Positions 16,021-24,311 of a stretch of DNA of 64,000 nucleotides are shown piece after piece. The DNA is taken from the NCBI RefSeq assembly GCF_000308275.2, contig NZ_HG529490.1, forward strand, positions 1-64,000. Reading direction: 5' to 3'. This DNA comes from Levyella massiliensis. GTDB taxonomy: Bacteria; Bacillota; Clostridia; Tissierellales; Peptoniphilaceae. The position numbers were made by a program, and so were the translations under genes. Within the stretch, counting starts at the first letter, position 1. Each line of letters starts with the position of its first letter. The notes beneath the pieces are model-generated. The model did no database searches. It saw only the letters and a list, made by a program, of their open reading frames with translations, and was not told the origin of the DNA.

Positions 16021-17253
16021 GTGTTACCATCTCTTGCGTGGGTGTTCTTGGTCGGTATGGCGATGGCCGCCCTGTGTGAAAAAATTAAGTTGCCGCGCAT
16101 TGTCGGCATGCTCGTCACGGGGATACTGCTCGGCCCCTATGTGTTGAACTGGCTCTCGCCCAGTTTACTGGCGATTTCGGCCGATTTGCGCAAACTGGCC
16201 CTCATTATTATTTTGCTGAAGGCGGGCTTATCCTTAAATTTGAGCGATCTCAAAAAAGTCGGTCGTCCGGCGATCTTGTTGTCGTTTTTGCCGGCGACGT
16301 GTGAGGTGCTTGCCTTTGTGCTGTTTGCGCCGTTTTTCTTTGGGATTTCGCGTGTCGATGCTGCTGTTATGGGCGCCGTGTTGGGTGCTGTTTCGCCCGC
16401 AGTTGTCGTGCCGCGCATGGTAGCATTGATGGAGAAAAAAATCGGTACGGACCAAGGGATTCCCCAGATGATCATGGCAGGTGCTTCCTGCGATGATATA
16501 TTTGTCCTCGTTCTTTTCTCCACGTTTTTGGGCATGGCACAGGGAAGCGGGGTACACCTGCTGGATTTTGCCGCCATTCCCGTCTCCATCGCGCTTGGCG
16601 TCATCATTGGCGCTGTGGTCGGACTGCTTTTGAGCCGCTTCTTCGAAACCGCCTATTCGCGTGAACATTATGTCCGCAACAGCGCTAAAGTCATCATCAT
16701 CCTGGGCGTCTCCTTTTTATTAATGGCCATGGAGGAGGTGCTGAAGGGGAAGGTTGCGGTTTCAGGACTGCTGGCCGTGGTGAGCATGGCGTGCGTGTTG
16801 CGCATCAAAAGCATTGATAGCGTCTCCAACCGCCTCTCCGAGAAATTCGGCAAACTCTGGATTGCCGCCGAAGTCGTTCTTTTCGTTCTCGTCGGTGCGG
16901 CTGTGGACATTCGCTACACGCTGCAAGCCGGCCCCATGGCGATACTCATGATCGTCTTGGGCCTCCTCTTCCGCTCCATTGGCGTCGTCTTCTCGGTTTC
17001 GGGCACATCGCTCTCCCAACGGGAGCGACTCTTCAGCATCATTGCGTATTTGCCGAAAGCGACTGTGCAGGCTGCTATCGGCTCCGTTCCCTTAGCAATG
17101 GGCTTATCCTGCGGGCCGATTGTGCTCTCAGTAGCTGTGGTGGGTATTCTGGTTACGGCGCCGCTCGGCGCCCTCGGCATGGATGCGACATATCAACGAC
17201 TGTTGAAGCCGGCAAAAACATCGCTAAAGCTTGCGTCCGCGCGGAAGTCATGA
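16021..17253 (+). CDS. Cation:proton antiporter (CPA family), fluoride-regulated
   Basis: The 410-residue protein is almost wholly hydrophobic, with about eleven to twelve membrane segments, starting MLPSLAWVFLVGMAMAALCE and including GMLVTGILLGPYV and the paired acidic motif GASCDDIFVLVLF that fits the CPA Asp-Asp ion site near residue 160. Na+/H+ or K+/H+ exchange is the family role. The upstream fluoride riboswitch links it to fluoride or the pH stress it causes. The start is GTG 16021 with AAGGAGG 6-7 bases before. It is followed by a hairpin with a T-run at 17264-17292. Confidence 0.88.
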   Translation: MLPSLAWVFLVGMAMAALCEKIKLPRIVGMLVTGILLGPYVLNWLSPSLLAISADLRKLALIIILLKAGLSLNLSDLKKVGRPAILLSFLPATCEVLAFVLFAPFFFGISRVDAAVMGAVLGAVSPAVVVPRMVALMEKKIGTDQGIPQMIMAGASCDDIFVLVLFSTFLGMAQGSGVHLLDFAAIPVSIALGVIIGAVVGLLLSRFFETAYSREHYVRNSAKVIIILGVSFLLMAMEEVLKGKVAVSGLLAVVSMACVLRIKSIDSVSNRLSEKFGKLWIAAEVVLFVLVGAAVDIRYTLQAGPMAILMIVLGLLFRSIGVVFSVSGTSLSQRERLFSIIAYLPKATVQAAIGSVPLAMGLSCGPIVLSVAVVGILVTAPLGALGMDATYQRLLKPAKTSLKLASARKS

Positions 17254-17262
17254 TACACTAAT

Positions 17263-17291
17263 GAAACGTATCCGTCGGGATATGTTTTTTG
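17263..17291 (+). terminator. Terminator after the antiporter
   Basis: The hairpin ACGTATCC / GGATATGT, with an imperfect stem and a 3-4-base loop, is followed by TTTTTT. Confidence 0.7.
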
Positions 17292-17370
17292 AGTGCGCAA
17301 AAATTCCCGACAGAGAATTCTTTCGTTGGCAGGCGGAGGAAGGATGCGATTTTGGGAGTAGGAGGAAACA

Positions 17371-17520
17371 ATGGCTGATAAAGTTAAATTAGCTTGCACG
17401 GAATGCAAGAACAGAAACTACGATACCACCAAAAACAAGAAAACAAATTCTGAGCGTATTGAGCTGAACAAGTACTGCCCGTTCTGCAAAAAGCACACCC
17501 TGCATCGCGAAACGAAGTAA
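17371..17520 (+). CDS. rpmG: 50S ribosomal protein L33
   Basis: The 49-residue protein has two zinc knuckles, CTEC near residue 9 and CPFC near 36, typical of the zinc-binding (C+) form of L33, and ends HRETK. ATG 17371 has GTAGGAGG 6 bases upstream. It opens the rpmG-secE-nusG-rplK-rplA gene order common in Firmicutes. Confidence 0.95.
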   Translation: MADKVKLACTECKNRNYDTTKNKKTNSERIELNKYCPFCKKHTLHRETK

Positions 17521-17529
17521 GGAGGATCT

Positions 17530-17715
17530 ATGGCAGAGAAGAAGGCGCCAAGCCGTATGGACGGTATGCGCGCGGAAATGCGAAAGATCCAGTGGCCCAC
17601 TGTGCCGGAAGTCGTTCAGTATACATGCATTGTTCTGGTGATTGCCGCGGCTGTCGCGGTATTCGGTTGGATACTTGATCTGATTTATGGTTGGTTTGTC
17701 GGTCTTGTTATTTGA
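17530..17715 (+). CDS. secE: Preprotein translocase subunit SecE
   Basis: SecE clamps the SecY channel in the membrane. The 61-residue protein is the short one-helix form: a basic amphipathic stretch with KIQWPTVPEV, the family signature, followed by one membrane helix. It lies 9 bases after rpmG with AAGGAGG before the ATG, and 21 bases before nusG. Confidence 0.95.
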   Translation: MAEKKAPSRMDGMRAEMRKIQWPTVPEVVQYTCIVLVIAAAVAVFGWILDLIYGWFVGLVI

Positions 17716-17736
17716 TTCGTAGAAAAGGGGGAAAAC

Positions 17737-18276
17737 ATGTCGGAACAGGAAAAAGACACCCTGGAAGGAAAATGGTATGTCATCCATACTTATTCCGGAT
17801 ACGAAAACAAAGTGAAAGATAAGATCGAAAAAATCATCGAGAACCGTCAGGATGAAGATGTTTTTGACGTACGGGTCCCGATGGAAAAGTACACAGAGGT
17901 TCGTAATAACGAACGCGTAATCAAGGAACGCAAAATTCTGCCGGGCTATGTGCTGGTGAAAATGAATGTCACCCCGAAGTCCTGGTTCCTGATTCGCAAC
18001 ACAAACGGAGTCACCGGTTTCGTTGGTCCCGGATCAGATCCGATTCCACTCACCGCACGAGAAGTCGCACAGTTCGGCGTACGTGAGCAGACAACGCAGC
18101 GAGAGATACACGTTGCCCCGGGCGACCAGATCGAAATCATTTTTGGACCTTTTGCGGGTTTTTCCGCGGAAGTCGAAGAAGTTCAATCGGACAAGCAGAC
18201 GATCAAAGCCCTCATCAATATGTTTGGGCGTGAGACGTCCGTAGAATTGTCCTACGACGATATTGAAACTCTATAG
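17737..18276 (+). CDS. nusG: Transcription elongation factor NusG
   Basis: NusG binds RNA polymerase and modulates pausing and Rho. The NGN domain begins WYVIHTYSGYENKVK, contains the conserved ILPGYVLVKM, and a KOW domain follows from about residue 120 (PGDQIEIIFGPFAGFSAEVEE). The length of 179 is usual. GAAAAGGGGG precedes the ATG. Confidence 0.96.
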   Translation: MSEQEKDTLEGKWYVIHTYSGYENKVKDKIEKIIENRQDEDVFDVRVPMEKYTEVRNNERVIKERKILPGYVLVKMNVTPKSWFLIRNTNGVTGFVGPGSDPIPLTAREVAQFGVREQTTQREIHVAPGDQIEIIFGPFAGFSAEVEEVQSDKQTIKALINMFGRETSVELSYDDIETL

Positions 18277-18300
18277 CAATATCGTCCGCAATAGTCGTAA

Positions 18301-18332
18301 GTGGGAGGGGGAGAGTCCCCGCTCTGACCACG
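18301..18332 (+). promoter_or_regulatory. GTGGGAGG...ACCAC leader hairpin before rplK
   Basis: GTGG and CCAC, with GAG/CTC inside, can close a small stem over 32 bases just ahead of the rplK ribosome site. A similar block (GTGGGAGGAATTTCCGCTCG then TACCAC) occurs before rplA at 18787-18812. Similar sequences precede these two genes in other Firmicutes; the function is not known to me. Confidence 0.5.
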
Positions 18333-18354
18333 ATAGAAATCCCAGGAGGATACT

Positions 18355-18780
18355 ATGGCTAAAAAAGTAAGCGCAATTGTAAAATTGCAAATTCCCGCCG
18401 GTTCTGCAACGCCGGCACCGCCGGTTGGTACCGCGCTCGGTCCCCACGGCGTCAACATTATGGAGTTTGTAAAGGCTTTTAATGCTCAGACCGCTGATAA
18501 ACAGGGCCTGATCATCCCGGTAGTCATGACCGTCTATCAGGATCGCTCCTTTACATTCATTACGAAAACCCCGCCGGCTGCCGTCCTGATCAAAAAGGAA
18601 CTGGGCTTACAGTCTGCTTCGGGTGAACCGAACAAGAAGAAAGTCGGCAAGATCACCAAAGCGCAGTTACAGAAGATCGCAGAGCTGAAGAAGCCGGATC
18701 TGAATGCCGCTTCTCTGGAAGCAGCAATGAGCATGGTTGCCGGAACAGCGCGTTCGATGGGAATTACAGTCGAAGAATAA
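18355..18780 (+). CDS. rplK: 50S ribosomal protein L11
   Basis: The 141-residue protein has the proline-rich GTPase-centre segment [20 protein letters not shown] and a C-terminal RNA-binding domain ending [19 protein letters not shown] precedes the ATG. It is followed by rplA, the usual order. Confidence 0.97.
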   Translation: MAKKVSAIVKLQIPAGSATPAPPVGTALGPHGVNIMEFVKAFNAQTADKQGLIIPVVMTVYQDRSFTFITKTPPAAVLIKKELGLQSASGEPNKKKVGKITKAQLQKIAELKKPDLNAASLEAAMSMVAGTARSMGITVEE

Positions 18781-18786
18781 TAGAGC

Positions 18787-18812
18787 AGTGGGAGGAATTT
18801 CCGCTCGTACCA
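18787..18812 (+). promoter_or_regulatory. GTGGGAGG...ACCAC leader hairpin before rplA
   Basis: The block GTGGGAGGAATTTCCGCTCG-TACCAC can pair GTGG with CCAC. It is the second copy of the element before rplK, again just ahead of AAGGAGG. Confidence 0.5.
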
Positions 18813-18825
18813 CAAGGAGGATCTT

Positions 18826-19533
18826 ATGCCGAAAAGAGGCAAAAAGTATATTGAGGCAGCCAAACTCATCGATACGACGAAGTCGTACTCCATTGAGGAG
18901 GCAGCTGAATTATTGAAGAAAACTGCAACGGCCAAGTTTGATGAAACCATCGAGCTGCATGCTCGCTTGGGCGTTGATTCCCGTCATGCGGATCAGCAGG
19001 TGCGCGGCACCGTCGCTCTGCCGCATGGCACCGGTAAAGCGGTTCGCGTTGCTGTTTTTGCAAAGGGTGGAAAGGCTGATGAAGCTCTTGCCGCAGGCGC
19101 AGACTTTGCTGGAGAAGATTTGATCGAAAAGGTGCAGAAAGAAAACTGGATGGATTTTGATGTGGCCATTGCTACCCCGGACATGATGGGTCAGGTCGGA
19201 CGCATTGGTCGTGTCCTCGGTCCCCGTGGCTTAATGCCGAACCCGAAGGCCGGTACGGTCACGATGGACGTGGCACAGGCTGTTAAGGACGTCAAAGCCG
19301 GTAAGGTTGAGTACCGTACGGATAAGCAAAACATCATCCACGTTTTGGTAGGTAAGGCTTCGTTCGATGCCAACCAGATCAGCGATAACCTTAAAGCGTT
19401 GATGGCGGCGATCGTTAAGGCGAAACCGGCTTCCGCGAAGGGCAAGTACCTGAAGTCCGTTACGGTGGCTAACACCATGGGCCCCGGCATTGCCTTGGAG
19501 ACAACATCTCTGATGGAATTGGGCAAGCGCTAA
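18826..19533 (+). CDS. rplA: 50S ribosomal protein L1
   Basis: The L1 protein of the stalk base, 235 residues. Conserved blocks include the nucleotide-binding-like [20 protein letters not shown] near residue 125 and [17 protein letters not shown] at the C-terminus. AAGGAGG lies 6 bases before the ATG. In the family L1 represses its own messenger. Confidence 0.97.
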   Translation: MPKRGKKYIEAAKLIDTTKSYSIEEAAELLKKTATAKFDETIELHARLGVDSRHADQQVRGTVALPHGTGKAVRVAVFAKGGKADEALAAGADFAGEDLIEKVQKENWMDFDVAIATPDMMGQVGRIGRVLGPRGLMPNPKAGTVTMDVAQAVKDVKAGKVEYRTDKQNIIHVLVGKASFDANQISDNLKALMAAIVKAKPASAKGKYLKSVTVANTMGPGIALETTSLMELGKR

Positions 19534-19597
19534 GCCTGCTAAGCCAAGCGCGAAGTCTGTTATCAGCCAAGCGCTACAATCACAATAATAAGAAACG

Positions 19598-19628
19598 CAG
19601 GGAGCGTCTTGCATAGAGACGCTCCCTG
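19598..19628 (+). other. Stable hairpin at the start of the rplJ leader
   Basis: CAGGGAGCGTCT pairs with AGACGCTCCCTG with a short loop. No T-run follows, so it is not a plain terminator; it may be a stem of the L10 leader or an RNA-processing site. Confidence 0.5.
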
Positions 19629-19647
19629 TGGTATTCTAATAGTCGGC

Positions 19648-19712
19648 TACCGAAGACCACAGGTGCTTCGCTTTTGCGAAACTTAATTTCCTGTCGAGGT
19701 GCGAAGATGAAT
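19648..19712 (+). promoter_or_regulatory. L10 leader (ribosomal protein L10-L12 binding site)
   Basis: The sequence has the conserved CCGAAGAC-ACAGGTGC (about 19650-19666) and CCTGTCGAGGTGCGAAGATG (about 19690-19709) of the Firmicute L10 leader, with a stem between. The L10(L12)4 complex binds it and favours the attenuator downstream. Confidence 0.85.
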
Positions 19713-19716
19713 TTGC

Positions 19717-19750
19717 AACTCTCGGTCGCTCTCTGCCCGAGAGTTTTTTC
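19717..19750 (+). terminator. Attenuator of the rplJL operon
   Basis: AACTCTCGG pairs with CCGAGAGTT and is followed by TTTTT. It stands between the L10 leader and rplJ, so it is a regulated terminator rather than an operon end. Confidence 0.85.
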
Positions 19751-19777
19751 AATGTGTAGCCGAAGGAGGTGAATGGA

Positions 19778-20317
19778 ATGAAAGAACAGACGTTGCAAAA
19801 GAAGCAGGCGGTCGTTGATGAAATCAAGGAAGCCATTCAGAATGCAAAGTCGGTTACGATCGCTGCCTACAACGGCATTACGGTTGAAGATATTACCGAT
19901 TTGCGCAACCAGTTCCGTGAACAAGACGTTGTTTACAAAGTCTACAAGAACACGATGGTACGTCGTGCGTTCAATGATCTGGGAATGACCGATTTGGATG
20001 AAATCCTGAACGGACCGAACGCCTTCATTTTCTCCAATGGCGAGATGGTCGAAGGCCCGAAGATTGCTGCTAAATTTGCGCAGGATCACAAAGAGCAATT
20101 CCAAATCGTCGCCGGCTACATGGATGGTCATGCGATGACGTCGGATGAAATGGTTGCTCTTTCGAAACTCCCGTCGAAGGATGTCCTCCTCAGCATGGTG
20201 CTGCGCGGACTCCAGGGACCGATCTCCGGTTTCGCGAATGCATCGCAGGGAATTTTGCGCAAAGCGGTTTATGCTTTCAATGCAATCAAAGAGAAGAAGG
20301 AAAACGAAGCCGCGTAA
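19778..20317 (+). CDS. rplJ: 50S ribosomal protein L10
   Basis: L10 anchors L7/L12 dimers. The 179-residue protein contains YNGITVEDITDLRNQFRE and KVYKNTMVRRAF, both typical. I choose ATG 19778 because AAGGAGGTG ends 6 bases upstream; a GTG at 19769 lies inside that ribosome site and is an unlikely start. Confidence 0.95.
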   Translation: MKEQTLQKKQAVVDEIKEAIQNAKSVTIAAYNGITVEDITDLRNQFREQDVVYKVYKNTMVRRAFNDLGMTDLDEILNGPNAFIFSNGEMVEGPKIAAKFAQDHKEQFQIVAGYMDGHAMTSDEMVALSKLPSKDVLLSMVLRGLQGPISGFANASQGILRKAVYAFNAIKEKKENEAA

Positions 20318-20371
20318 TCATCTGTATTATTCGGTACTGCAATTTTAGTAAAACCTTATAGGAGGAATATC

Positions 20372-20758
20372 ATGGCATCTGAGAAAGTTACTGCATTAGT
20401 TGATCAAGTAAAAGAATTGACCGTTTTGGAACTGTCTGAACTGGTTTCCACGTTGGAAGAAGAATTTGGCGTATCCGCTGCTGCTCCGGTAGCTGCTGTT
20501 GCTGCTCCGGCTGCTGGTGGTGCTGCTGGCGCTGCTGAAGCAGAACAGACTGAATTTGACGTTATCCTGAAGAGCGCTGGTTCTTCCAAGATCAACGTTA
20601 TCAAAGTCGTTAAAGAGATCTCCGGTTTAGGCCTGAAGGAAGCTAAGGCTCTGGTTGATGAAACCCCGAAGGCTGTCAAAGAGAAAGTTTCCAAGGACGA
20701 AGCAGAATCCATCAAAGCGAAGCTGGAAGAAGCTGGCGCAGAAGTCGAAGTTAAGTAA
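20372..20758 (+). CDS. rplL: 50S ribosomal protein L7/L12
   Basis: The 128-residue stalk protein has an N-terminal dimerization region, an Ala/Pro/Gly hinge (about residues 35-55) and a C-terminal domain with [20 protein letters not shown]. Strongly biased codons fit very high expression. ATAGGAGG precedes the ATG. Confidence 0.97.
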   Translation: MASEKVTALVDQVKELTVLELSELVSTLEEEFGVSAAAPVAAVAAPAAGGAAGAAEAEQTEFDVILKSAGSSKINVIKVVKEISGLGLKEAKALVDETPKAVKEKVSKDEAESIKAKLEEAGAEVEVK

Positions 20759-20779
20759 GTTTCGCTTGCGACTTGTCAG

Positions 20780-20834
20780 TTGACATCGGATGGCCGGCAA
20801 AAAGCCGACGCCAGATGGCGCCATGCGATGTCGA
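20780..20834 (+). other. Long-range hairpin structure after rplL
   Basis: TGACATCG (about 20781-20788) pairs with CGATGTCG (about 20826-20833). Smaller stems (GCCGGC...GCCGAC, GGCGCC) lie between. The intervening T-run is absent; it may protect the 3' end of the rplL messenger. Confidence 0.45.
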
Positions 20835-20860
20835 CACATGAAAATCTCAATTTTAGAGTG

Positions 20861-20894
20861 AAGACTGTATCGGTTCTCGATACAGTCTTTTTTT
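20861..20894 (+). terminator. Terminator of the rplJL operon
   Basis: AAGACTGTATCG pairs with CGATACAGTCTT around a five-base loop and is followed by TTTTTT. Confidence 0.92.
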
Positions 20895-20928
20895 TGTGTG
20901 GTTAGCGATGGGCGTTGTCGCGTGTCTT

Positions 20929-21275
20929 CCCCATGTTATATGCGAATCTTAAAAATAACATGGGGTAAAAACTCCTTCGAAACGAAGAACCGCCCCATGT
21001 TATATCGCTATTTTAAAAATAACATGGGGCGAGATTGCTGCAAAAACGCAGATTTATCCCATGCTAAAACGCGATATTAAAAATAACATGGGGCGTTGCC
21101 GCGTGTTTTACCCCATGTTAAATGCGAATTGCCATAATTACATGGGGTAAAAACGCTTTTGAAACGAAATATCACCCCATGTTAAAACGCTATTTCAAAA
21201 ATAACATGGGGTAAAGGCGCCTTCCAGGCACAAATCCACCCCATGCTAAATTGCTATTTTAATATTAACATGGGG
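20929..21275. repeat. Palindrome array B: six 37-bp elements
   Basis: Elements start at 20929, 20993, 21057, 21111, 21175 and 21239, that is, steps of 64, 64, 54, 64 and 64. Each is exactly 37 bp: left arm CCCCATGTTA (CCCCATGCTA or TCCCATGCTA in copies), a 17-base core with CGC, GCG or TGC at positions 14-16, and right arm TAACATGGGG. Spacers of 17 or 27 bp differ among themselves but often contain AAACG or CGAAAC. The array lies between the rplL terminator and the CoA-transferase gene. Confidence 0.95.
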
Positions 21276-21640
21276 TGCTAAGCCTTCATCGCCAAGCGGA
21301 GTCGACCTGGCGAGCGACGATTAAAAAATAAGGAGCGCCGCTTGCGCGTCGCGGTTGGTATAGGCGGTTGGCGGCCCTCCGGGCCGCCTTCCTTATTGTT
21401 CATCTCGCTACATGGCTATTCATCAGTTCCATACATCATTATGGTAAAGTGTAGAGTAGAAAATGGATAGTATCCTACTAAAGTAGGGTAAAAGAGTAGC
21501 AGTTGGGGCATCGCCCTTGCGGCGGCATATCGTCAATATAGGGTCGACATGCAACAGGGTGGAAAACGTCACCACAGAGGAAGACTATTGCGAAGGCAGA
21601 ATAGGCCAATGGATGAGAGTGTGGAGCGGAGGGAGTTTTC
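21276..21640. other. Intergenic stretch before the CoA-transferase
   Basis: The 365 bases hold no supportable gene. A GGCGGCCCTCC/GGGCCGCC hairpin at about 21369-21389 could be a terminator facing either way. The AT-rich region near 21430-21500 may hold the promoter of the CoA-transferase, but I find no well-spaced consensus pair. Confidence 0.4.
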
Positions 21641-22993
21641 ATGATTGATTACCAGAAGCAATATCAGGAGAAGCTGACGACGCCGGAAGAGGCGGTCAAG
21701 ATCGTCAAGGACGGGATGTGGCTGGATTATGCGCATGCGATGTCGGTGCCAAATTTGCTGGATAAGGCATTGGCTGCACGGGCAGAGGAATTGAACGAGG
21801 TATTTGTTCGTGGGTATCTGATCTATCACCCGATTCAGATTTTGGAAGCCAATGTGAAGCTGGGAAGAGATGTGTTCGTATGGAACAGCTGGTTCATGCA
21901 GAGCCAGGATCGCCGTCTGTCAAGAGAAAGCCGTGCGTTCTTCATTCCGATGCGTTACGCGGAACAGCCGGAGATGTATCGTCGCCCTGAGGACGTGGAA
22001 ACGGTGGACGTGTTGTTCTTGCAGACATGCCCGATGGATGAAAACGGCAACTTTAATTTGGGACCGTGCATTGCGCAGACAAGAGAAGTCATTAATCGCG
22101 CCAAGTACGTGGTGGTGGAAGCCAATAAAAATATGCCGGTGGTGCAGGGCTTGAGCGATGACTACATCAATATTAAAGAAGTGCATGCCGTTGTGGAATC
22201 CGATGAGCCCATCGATACGATTCCGACGATTCAACCGGATGAGACGGATGAAAAGATTGCGGACATGTTGATCAAAGAGATCGTGGACGGTGCAACGCTG
22301 CAGCTGGGCATCGGCGGTATGCCGAACGCACTTGGCTATAAGATTGCCGAATCGGATTTGAAGGATTTGGGCATCCATTCCGAGATGTACGTGGATTCCA
22401 TGATGGCCATGACAAAAGCAGGCGTCGTGACGGGCATGCAGAAGGAATTGAATCGCGGCAAGCAGGTATTCTCGTTCTCACTGGGATCGAAAGAACTCTA
22501 TGATTGGATGGACCATAACCAGGCGTTAGCAACGGCGCCGGTGGATTATGTCAATGATCCGTACGTCGTTTCGAAGATGGATAATTTTATTGCCATCAAT
22601 AACTGCGTAGAAATCGACTTATTCGGGCAGGTCAATGCCGAAACGGGCGGCTTCAATCAGATTTCCGGTACGGGCGGACAGTTGGATTTCGTGATGGGCG
22701 CCTATATGTCGAAGGGCGGAAAATCCATAACGGCGTTCCAGTCGTCGCGTATCGATAAACAGGGTAAGATGCAAAGCCGTATTGTTCCGACGTTGAGTCC
22801 GGGTACCATTGTAACGGATCCGCGTACAACGACCCATTATGTGGCTACGGAAAATGGCATTGTGAACCTGAAGGGCAAGTCCACATGGCAGCGTGCAGAA
22901 GCTTTAATCAGCCTGGCGCATCCGGATGCACGTGAAGAATTGATCAAAGAAGCGGAACGGCTGCACATCTGGAGAAACAGCAATAAGCGCTAA
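21641..22993 (+). CDS. Butyryl-CoA:acetate / 4-hydroxybutyrate CoA-transferase family protein
   Basis: The enzyme moves CoA between an acyl-CoA and a carboxylate such as acetate, the last step of butyrate formation in many gut anaerobes. The 450-residue protein has the acetyl-CoA hydrolase/transferase fold: PNALGYKIA with the preceding GIGGMP glycine turn, a candidate catalytic glutamate at residue 247 in HSEMYVD, and LFGQVNAE...GTGGQLDFV in the second half. It is close to the 4-hydroxybutyrate CoA-transferase subgroup, so substrate is not certain. It leads the butyrate cluster; thl follows 129 bases later with its own promoter. Confidence 0.85.
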   Translation: MIDYQKQYQEKLTTPEEAVKIVKDGMWLDYAHAMSVPNLLDKALAARAEELNEVFVRGYLIYHPIQILEANVKLGRDVFVWNSWFMQSQDRRLSRESRAFFIPMRYAEQPEMYRRPEDVETVDVLFLQTCPMDENGNFNLGPCIAQTREVINRAKYVVVEANKNMPVVQGLSDDYINIKEVHAVVESDEPIDTIPTIQPDETDEKIADMLIKEIVDGATLQLGIGGMPNALGYKIAESDLKDLGIHSEMYVDSMMAMTKAGVVTGMQKELNRGKQVFSFSLGSKELYDWMDHNQALATAPVDYVNDPYVVSKMDNFIAINNCVEIDLFGQVNAETGGFNQISGTGGQLDFVMGAYMSKGGKSITAFQSSRIDKQGKMQSRIVPTLSPGTIVTDPRTTTHYVATENGIVNLKGKSTWQRAEALISLAHPDAREELIKEAERLHIWRNSNKR

Positions 22994-23021
22994 GACGTGA
23001 AGCAGAGTCATTGTGAATGAT

Positions 23022-23049
23022 TTGACAACTTTATGGAAAGCGGTAGAAT
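23022..23049 (+). promoter_or_regulatory. Promoter of the thiolase gene
   Basis: TTGACA (23022-23027) and TAGAAT (23044-23049) are separated by 16 bases, 74 bases ahead of thl. This is one of the clearest sigma-A-type promoters in the window. Confidence 0.75.
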
Positions 23050-23122
23050 GAAGTGGTGGCATGGTGGCACTTGTGCCGTCAGGAAAGTGACCAATGCATC
23101 CATTCGGAGTGAAGGGGGAAAC

Positions 23123-24310
23123 ATGACACGCAAAATTTTTATTACAGGCGCCGTACGTACGGCCATTGGTACAATGTCGGGTGTATTAAAAGATACGCCG
23201 GCTGTTAAGTTGGGCGAAGTGGCTGTTCGCGAGGCATTAAAACGTTCCGGTGTGAAACCGGAGCAGGTGGATTTCGTATACATGGGTAACGTACTGCAGG
23301 CGGGTTTGGGCCAAAACGTTGCTCGTCAGATTTCCGTAAATTCGGGCATTCCGGTAGAAACGCCGGCAGTGACCTTAAACGTTGTGTGCGGCTCCGGCCT
23401 TGAAGCAGTCAACACTGCGGCACGCATGATTCAAACCGGTGAAGCCGACATCGTGGTAGCCGGCGGGGCAGAGAATATGGCTATGGCACCGTATGCGTTG
23501 ATGAAGGGACGTTTCGGTTACCGCATGAACGACGCTACCGTCGTGGATACGATGGTGCATGATGCTCTGTGGGATGCCTTTAACGATTATCATATGGGCA
23601 TTACGGCAGAGAATGTCGCTGAAAAATACGGCATTACGCGTGAAGAACTGGATAAATTCTCGGCACGCAGCCAGAACCGTGCAGAAGAAGCACGCGACAG
23701 CGGCCGTTTCAAAGACGAAATTGTTCCGTTCGAAGTGAAGGTGAAAAAGGATACCATCACTTTTGATACTGATGAAGGCATTCGTTCAGGACAGACACCG
23801 GAAATTTTGGCAAAACTGCGTCCGGCATTCAAGAAAGACGGTATTGTGACCGCGGGTAACAGCTCGGGCATCAATATTGGTGCTTCTGCCATGGTGTTGA
23901 TTTCTGAAGAGAAGATGAAAGAATTGAACATTAAACCGCAGGTCGAGTGGGTCAGCGGAACCATGGCGGGTGTTGAACCGTCCATCATGGGTGTTGGTCC
24001 GATCGAAGCCACGAAGAAGATCTGCAAACGTCTGAATATCAAGCCGACGGACTTTGATTTGGTTGAATCCAACGAAGCCTTTGCCGCACAATCGGTTGCT
24101 GTGGTGAAGGAGTTGAAATTGGACGAAGAGAAAGTCAATGTCAACGGCGGCGCCATTGCTTTAGGCCATCCGGTCGGATGCTCGGGCGCACGTATTTTAA
24201 CCACCTTGATTTACGAGATGCTGCGCCGTGATGATGCAAACTTAGGCTTAGCTACCTTGTGCATTGGCGGCGGCATGGGCTGCGCTGCCGTGGTAAAGAA
24301 AGCCGAGTAA
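23123..24310 (+). CDS. thl: Acetyl-CoA C-acetyltransferase (thiolase)
   Basis: It condenses two acetyl-CoA to acetoacetyl-CoA, the entry step of butyrate synthesis. The nucleophilic cysteine is Cys89 in NVVCGSGLEAV. The catalytic histidine lies in NGGAIALGHPVGCSGARI, and the second cysteine in CIGGGMGCA near the C-terminus. At 395 residues it is normal. ATG 23123 has AAGGGGG before it; the frame upstream to 23033 is open but without similarity. crt starts one base after its stop. Confidence 0.95.
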   Translation: MTRKIFITGAVRTAIGTMSGVLKDTPAVKLGEVAVREALKRSGVKPEQVDFVYMGNVLQAGLGQNVARQISVNSGIPVETPAVTLNVVCGSGLEAVNTAARMIQTGEADIVVAGGAENMAMAPYALMKGRFGYRMNDATVVDTMVHDALWDAFNDYHMGITAENVAEKYGITREELDKFSARSQNRAEEARDSGRFKDEIVPFEVKVKKDTITFDTDEGIRSGQTPEILAKLRPAFKKDGIVTAGNSSGINIGASAMVLISEEKMKELNIKPQVEWVSGTMAGVEPSIMGVGPIEATKKICKRLNIKPTDFDLVESNEAFAAQSVAVVKELKLDEEKVNVNGGAIALGHPVGCSGARILTTLIYEMLRRDDANLGLATLCIGGGMGCAAVVKKAE

Positions 24311-24311
24311 G

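Noticed and set aside
20959-21110. Array B as ordinary intrinsic terminators
   Set aside because: No T-run follows the stems on either strand, and six in a row before a promoter would serve no clear terminating role beyond the rplL terminator already present.
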